A stretch of DNA of 64,000 nt. It comes from Glaciimonas sp. PAMC28666 (GTDB taxonomy: Bacteria; Pseudomonadota; Gammaproteobacteria; Burkholderiales; Burkholderiaceae_D). The notes beneath the pieces were generated by a model. The model searched no databases and was not told where the DNA came from. It saw only the letters and a program-made list of their open reading frames with translations. The position numbers and the translations under genes were made by a program. Positions 59,440-64,000 of the stretch are shown one piece after another; within the stretch, counting starts at the first letter, position 1, and each line of letters begins with the position of its first letter. The DNA lies in assembly GCF_016917355.1 (NCBI RefSeq), contig NZ_CP070304.1:2728001-2792000 (forward strand). The letters are read 5' to 3'.

Positions 59440-61311
59440 ATGAATTTACTTAATACAATAAACAGCCCGGCCGACTTGCGCCACCTGACGCGCGCACAGC
59501 TTCGTCCGCTCGCCGATGAGTTACGCGAATTCGTCATTGATTCCGTTTCCCAGACTGGCGGCCATTTGTCGTCGAATCTCGGAACGGTTGAATTAACCAT
59601 CGCGCTGCATTACGTTTTTAATACGCCTGAAGACCGGATCGTATGGGACGTCGGTCACCAGACTTATCCGCACAAAATTCTGACCGGTCGTCGCGATCAA
59701 ATGAAAACCTTGCGGCAGTTCGAAGGTATTTCAGGATTTCCACGCAGGGACGAAAGCGAATACGATACGTTTGGCACCGCCCATTCATCGACTTCCATTT
59801 CGGCCGCGTTGGGGATGGCCCTGGCTGCCAAGACCAAAGGCGAAACGGATCGTCACGCGGTAGCGGTGATTGGCGATGGCGCCATGACCGCTGGAATGGT
59901 GTTCGAGGCGATGAACAACGCTGGCGTGTACGACGATATCAATTTGCTGGTGATTTTAAATGACAACGATATGTCGATTTCGCCGCCGGTCGGCGCGTTA
60001 AATCGGTACCTGGCGCGTTTGATGTCCGGCCAGTTTTATGCCAAGGCAAAAAATGTCGGTAAGTCGATGCTGCCGGGGCCTATGCTGCAATTGGCGAAAC
60101 GGCTTGAAGAGCATGCCAAAGGGATGGTCGTGCCGGCGACGATGTTCGAAGAATTGGGTTTCAATTACATCGGCCCGATAGATGGACACGATTTGGAGTC
60201 ACTGATTCCGACGCTACAAAATCTGAAGCATTTGAAGGGCCCACAGTTTCTGCACGTGGTGACCAAAAAAGGTCAGGGTTATAAGTTGGCGGAAGCCGAC
60301 CCGGTGCTTTATCACGGTCCGGGAAAGTTTAATCCGGCGGTCGGGATCAAGCCGGCGACGTCCAGCAAGATGACTTACACCCAGGTGTTCAGTGACTGGT
60401 TATGCGATATGGCCGCGCAGGATGACAAACTCATCGGGATAACGCCAGCGATGGCGGGCGGTTCAGGATTGGTCGATTTTGAACAGCGCTTCCCGGAGCG
60501 CTACTATGATGTCGGGATTGCTGAACAACACGCGGTGACGTTTGCGGCTGGTTTAGCATGCGAGGGTTTGAAACCCGTAGTCGCGATTTATTCGACTTTC
60601 CTGCAGCGCGCTTATGACCAGCTGATACACGATGTCGCGCTGCAAAATCTGGACGTGACATTTGCGCTGGATCGCGCCGGTCTGGTGGGCGCAGATGGGG
60701 CAACTCACGCTGGAAATTACGATATCGCTTATTTGCGCTGCATTCCCAACATGGTGGTCATGGCCGCATCGGATGAAAACGAATGTCGTCAGATGTTGTC
60801 AACCGCCTATTTCTACAAAGGCCCCGCCGCGGTGCGTTATCCTCGCGGCAGTGGCGTTGGTGCAGTAATCGATCAGGCGCTGACTGGATTGCCGTTGGGC
60901 AAAGGCGAAATCAGGCGTCAAGGCAGCGGCATCGCGATTTTGGCTTTTGGTACGATGCTGGCACCAAGTCTTGAAGCCGCCGAATCATTAAACGCGACCG
61001 TCGCCAATATGCGCTTTATCAAGCCGCTTGACGTTGCGCTATTACTCGAACTGGCAAATTCGCATGATGCGATTGTGACCGTCGAAGAGGGTTCGATCAT
61101 GGGAGGCGCGGGAGCGGCGGTGGCAGAAGCTTTAGCTGCGGCTGGATGTGTTAAGCCGCTGCTAAATTTAGGATTGCCGGATCGATTTATTGATCATGGC
61201 GATGCTACGCAGTTGCTAGCGATGTGTGGTCTGAATGCTGATGGGATTGCTGCGAGTATCCGACAGCGATTTGGAAAAGAAGTGTTGCATCTGGTCGCAG
61301 TGCAGAAGTAA
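59440..61311 (+). CDS. dxs: 1-deoxy-D-xylulose-5-phosphate synthase
   Basis: 623 residues, full length. Thiamine-diphosphate enzyme making DXP for isoprenoids and thiamine. Motifs: ThDP-binding [18 protein letters not shown] with [45 protein letters not shown]. The frame opens eight codons earlier; ATG 59440 is preferred. It supplies substrate to IspA's pathway and to ThiG, and uses the thiamine cofactor made by the thi operon. Confidence 0.98.
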   Translation: MNLLNTINSPADLRHLTRAQLRPLADELREFVIDSVSQTGGHLSSNLGTVELTIALHYVFNTPEDRIVWDVGHQTYPHKILTGRRDQMKTLRQFEGISGFPRRDESEYDTFGTAHSSTSISAALGMALAAKTKGETDRHAVAVIGDGAMTAGMVFEAMNNAGVYDDINLLVILNDNDMSISPPVGALNRYLARLMSGQFYAKAKNVGKSMLPGPMLQLAKRLEEHAKGMVVPATMFEELGFNYIGPIDGHDLESLIPTLQNLKHLKGPQFLHVVTKKGQGYKLAEADPVLYHGPGKFNPAVGIKPATSSKMTYTQVFSDWLCDMAAQDDKLIGITPAMAGGSGLVDFEQRFPERYYDVGIAEQHAVTFAAGLACEGLKPVVAIYSTFLQRAYDQLIHDVALQNLDVTFALDRAGLVGADGATHAGNYDIAYLRCIPNMVVMAASDENECRQMLSTAYFYKGPAAVRYPRGSGVGAVIDQALTGLPLGKGEIRRQGSGIAILAFGTMLAPSLEAAESLNATVANMRFIKPLDVALLLELANSHDAIVTVEEGSIMGGAGAAVAEALAAAGCVKPLLNLGLPDRFIDHGDATQLLAMCGLNADGIAASIRQRFGKEVLHLVAVQK

Positions 61312-61329
61312 AGCGCTTTCCGGTGTCGT

Positions 61330-61369
61330 GTAAGCAGCAGTTACGGCCTTGATCGTAACTGCTGCTTAC
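61330..61369. repeat. Perfect 16-bp inverted repeat after dxs
   Basis: GTAAGCAGCAGTTACG and CGTAACTGCTGCTTAC flank an eight-base loop. No T-run follows, so it is not a standard intrinsic terminator. It could stabilise the 3' end of the dxs message or be a protein-binding site. A short direct repeat (ATGAGCCAATC) follows. Confidence 0.85.
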
Positions 61370-61520
61370 ATGAGCCAATCATGAGCACTGATGAGCCAAT
61401 CGTGAGCCATTCCTGAGACAGCACGGCAGAATTATCCCTGCGCTCGTGTTCTTATCTGCGGTTATGGACGCGTTGGTTGTTTGCTCACAGGATCACCTGA
61501 TCGAAGCAAAAAAGACATTC

Positions 61521-62078
61521 TTAAACATCAGTCCGTCCAACGTTCTTCCACAAAACATCACTCCCCCCATCCAACCGATTCAACACCCGCGACAAAACAA
61601 ACAATAAATCCGATAGCCGATTAACGTAATGTCGGACAGGCACATTCACCGCTTCACTCTTGCCCAGCGTAATGATGCTGCGCTCCGCCCGGCGGCAAAC
61701 TGTCCGGCAAACGTGCGCTTGCGCAGCGGTGCGGGCGCCGCCAGGCAGAATGAATTCTCGTAACGGCGGTACGTCTGCATTGTATTTTTCCAGCAACGCA
61801 TCGAGTCGCGCAATATGTGAGTCCTTGATCATCACATAACCCGGAATACACAGCTCACCGCCAAGATCGAACAAATCATGCTGAATGACAAGTAAATCAT
61901 CGCGTAAAGGATTCGGCAATATCTCGCAAAGCAAAACCCCCAGATGAGAGTTCAATTCATCGACATCGCCGATTGCATGGATGCGCAAACTATCTTTGTC
62001 TGTGCGGCTACCATCGCCGAGGCCGGTGGTGCCGTCGTCACCCGTGCGTGTAGTTATTTTTGAGAGTCGGTTGCCCAT
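61521..62078 (-). CDS. Cob(I)alamin adenosyltransferase, PduO type
   Basis: 185 residues from the ATG of MGNRLSKITTRTGDDGTT; the frame opens ten codons earlier. ATP-binding N-terminus TRTGDDGTTGLGDGSRTDKDS and the RRAERSIITL and YVNRLSDLLFVLSR segments are diagnostic. It makes adenosylcobalamin. No cobalamin-dependent enzyme is adjacent. Divergent from the FAD oxidase gene. Confidence 0.94.
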   Translation of the reverse strand: MGNRLSKITTRTGDDGTTGLGDGSRTDKDSLRIHAIGDVDELNSHLGVLLCEILPNPLRDDLLVIQHDLFDLGGELCIPGYVMIKDSHIARLDALLEKYNADVPPLREFILPGGARTAAQAHVCRTVCRRAERSIITLGKSEAVNVPVRHYVNRLSDLLFVLSRVLNRLDGGSDVLWKNVGRTDV

Positions 62079-62189
62079 GTTATCTGCATATAGAAAGTAA
62101 ATAGCCACTTTACACCAGTGGCCGGATAGCGTGACAAATTCCCGGCAATTGCGATCGAAGAGTAAAATCAGGATAAAACGGAGACCCTA

Positions 62190-63599
62190 ATGAATCACAT
62201 AGTTACATCGGCAGCATTGAAAAAACCACTTCCTGAAGCGCTCATTGTTGGCCTCCAAACCTTATTTGGTGATCGCTTTTCTTCCACCCAAGCCATGCGC
62301 GAACATCATGGAAGTGACGAATCCTCCTATGATCCCATGCTGCCGGATGCGGTCGTGTTCGCTGAATCAACCGAAGAGGTCGCGGCGACCGTCAAATTGT
62401 GCAATGAATATCAAATACCGCTGATCCCCTATGGTTGCGGAACCTCGCTTGAGGGCCACATATTGGCCCTGCAAGGCGGGATTTCGATCGACTTGTCGCG
62501 GATGAACAAGTTGCTGGCGGTGCATGCAGAAGATATGACCGCGACCGTACAAGCTGGTGTTACACGCAAGCAGATCAACCATGAAATTAAAGATAGCGGA
62601 TTGTTTTTCCCGATTGATCCTGGGGCCGACGCCTCGTTGGGCGGCATGGCGGCGACGCGCGCGTCCGGGACCAATGCGGTGCGTTACGGCACCATGCGTG
62701 AAAATACGCTGGCGCTGACTGTCGTGACTTCGGATGGTCGTATTATTAAAACCGGCACCCGGGCAAAAAAATCGTCCGCTGGCTACGATCTGACGCGCAT
62801 ATTTGTCGGTAGCGAAGGTACGTTGGGCGTCATTACCGAAGTCACCGTGCGCCTTTATCCTCAGCCCGAAGCAATTTCCGCTGCGGTGTGCTCGTTCGAG
62901 AGCATCGGGGATGCGGTGAATGCGGTGATACAGATTATTCAACTCGGTGTGCCGATAGCGCGGGTCGAATTTCTGGATGAAAATAGTGTGAGGGCGATTA
63001 ACGCTAACGCCAAATTAGGTCTGCCGGAAAAGCCACTATTGCTGTTTGAGTTTCATGGCAGCGAAAATGGGGTCAAGGAACAAGCGGAGCTGGTGCAGAC
63101 CGTGGTGAATGATTTCCACGCAATTGGTTTTGAGTGGGCGACCCAGCCTGAAGATCGTTCCCGATTGTGGGCTGCGCGACATAACGCCTTCTTTTCGCTA
63201 TTGCAATTGCGCCCCGGTTGCCGTGCGATATCGACCGATTGTTGCGTACCGATTTCCCGTCTGGCCGAGTGCATGCTGACGACCAAAGCAGATTGCGATG
63301 CTAATGGCATGATTTATTCGATACTGGGCCACGTCGGTGATGGTAATTTCCATGTGCAAATGCTGGTTGATCCAGACAACCCGCAAGAGATCGCCTGCGC
63401 CGAAGGAATCAACAGCCGTATGGTGGCGTTAGCGATTGCGATGGATGGAACCTGCACCGGAGAGCATGGGGTCGGCTTGCATAAGATGGATTTTTTGATC
63501 GCTGAACACGGAGATGCTGCGATTGAGACCATGCGTGCGCTGAAGCATGCTTTCGATCCGAAAAACATACTTAACCCAGGGAAAATTATTCGTTGGTGA
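62190..63599 (+). CDS. FAD-linked oxidase, D-lactate dehydrogenase / glycolate oxidase GlcD-like
   Basis: 469 residues. FAD-binding PCMH domain (PYGCGTSLEGHILALQGGIS, PGADASLGGMAATRASGTNAV, FVGSEGTLGVITEVTVRLYP) and the C-terminal FAD-oxidase domain ending CTGEHGVGLHK and FDPKNILNPGKI. It oxidises a D-2-hydroxy acid, most likely D-lactate or glycolate. No GlcE/GlcF partners are visible, which favours a single-subunit dehydrogenase. GGAGACCCTA precedes the ATG. Confidence 0.92.
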   Translation: MNHIVTSAALKKPLPEALIVGLQTLFGDRFSSTQAMREHHGSDESSYDPMLPDAVVFAESTEEVAATVKLCNEYQIPLIPYGCGTSLEGHILALQGGISIDLSRMNKLLAVHAEDMTATVQAGVTRKQINHEIKDSGLFFPIDPGADASLGGMAATRASGTNAVRYGTMRENTLALTVVTSDGRIIKTGTRAKKSSAGYDLTRIFVGSEGTLGVITEVTVRLYPQPEAISAAVCSFESIGDAVNAVIQIIQLGVPIARVEFLDENSVRAINANAKLGLPEKPLLLFEFHGSENGVKEQAELVQTVVNDFHAIGFEWATQPEDRSRLWAARHNAFFSLLQLRPGCRAISTDCCVPISRLAECMLTTKADCDANGMIYSILGHVGDGNFHVQMLVDPDNPQEIACAEGINSRMVALAIAMDGTCTGEHGVGLHKMDFLIAEHGDAAIETMRALKHAFDPKNILNPGKIIRW

Positions 63600-63775
63600 G
63601 TCGGGCGGGCAGCTGTGAAAGCAGGGAAGGACTTTAAGGGAAAGTTGAAAATTGCCTTGAACGCTGAACCTCTGAACCTCTGGGCCGCTGAACTACTCAA
63701 TCTGGACATTTTTACATTGCATCATCACCGCACCACGCAATCGGACCACGAATGAAAATTTCCCCATACGCAATA

Positions 63776-64000
63776 TGCTAAACAAGTCTTCAATTGCGAC
63801 TCGATTACCGCCGGTCCATGCGCTATCGGCATTTGAGGCCGCGGCGCGCCACAATTCATTTGCGCTTGCCGCTGACGAGCTATGCATCACGCCTTCGGCC
63901 TTGTCACACCGCATTCGCTTGCTGGAAGATTTTGTCGGTGAGCGGCTGTTTAGCCGTGAGGGGCGCACCGTCACTTTGTCAGAATTCGGTCGTCGGTATT
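63776..64000 (+). CDS. LysR-type transcriptional regulator, N-terminal part
   Basis: The first ~75 residues are seen before the window ends. The sequence RLPPVHALSAFEAAARHNSF, then ALAADELCITPSALSHRIRLLEDFVGERLFSR, is a LysR helix-turn-helix of the GcvA-like type. A target cannot be named. It is on the same strand as the FAD oxidase, 176 bases after it. Start chosen at the ATG in MLNKSSIATRLPP. Confidence 0.88.

Overview
The window looks like the chromosome of a betaproteobacterium, probably of the family Oxalobacteraceae (Glaciimonas / Collimonas / Herminiimonas type). The evidence is the 16S rRNA gene, the gene neighbourhoods (rpe-gph-trpE, xseB-ispA-dxs, thiCSGDE behind a TPP riboswitch, thrB-DUF2782-polA) and roughly balanced base composition. 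The genus is inference from memory, not a database result.

Region 1 (1-18,038) is the right-hand part of a P2-like prophage. It starts inside the tail tape measure gene and continues with gpU and gpD. A cargo block follows: a large DUF4157 protein, a broken second copy of the end of gpD, a BrnT/BrnA toxin-antitoxin pair, a membrane protein with WYL-like and BRCT regions, and two regulator-like proteins that share a C-terminal tail. The control and replication block holds an XRE repressor, small ribbon-helix-helix-like proteins, an Ogr zinc-finger activator, a run of tiny overlapping genes, the gpA rolling-circle replication protein and an AlpA-like regulator. The last block holds a HigB/HigA-type pair, a HEPN-like protein and a P4-type tyrosine integrase.

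The prophage ends inside a host gene. The first eight codons of trpG (MLLMIDNY) overlap the trpE stop codon in the normal TGATG arrangement, and the reading frame then runs into phage sequence and stops. The prophage has therefore inserted into the 5' end of trpG and separates trpE from the rest of the trp operon. Integrase lies directly downstream of trpE on the same strand, with a hairpin against its start codon.

Region 2 (18-25 kb) holds trpE with a readable leader peptide carrying four Trp codons (ribosome-mediated attenuation), a 13-bp-period TTAAT array upstream of it, gph, rpe, apaG, mltA, a universal stress protein and an enoyl-CoA hydratase.

Region 3 (25.3-31.1 kb) is one complete rRNA operon: promoter, 16S, tRNA-Ile(GAT), tRNA-Ala(TGC), 23S, 5S and terminator.

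Region 4 (31.6-64 kb) is ordinary core genome. It has ruvAB, a DUF188 protein with no normal start codon, a hydratase, DUF2147, valS, TPP riboswitch-thiC-thiS-thiG-thiD-thiE, dps, an MFS transporter, a UvrD-type helicase, thrB, a LOG-family protein head-to-head with polA, a dienelactone hydrolase, a sulfurtransferase, a Rieske oxygenase, xseB-ispA-dxs, a PduO-type adenosyltransferase, a GlcD/DLD-like oxidase and the start of a LysR-type regulator.
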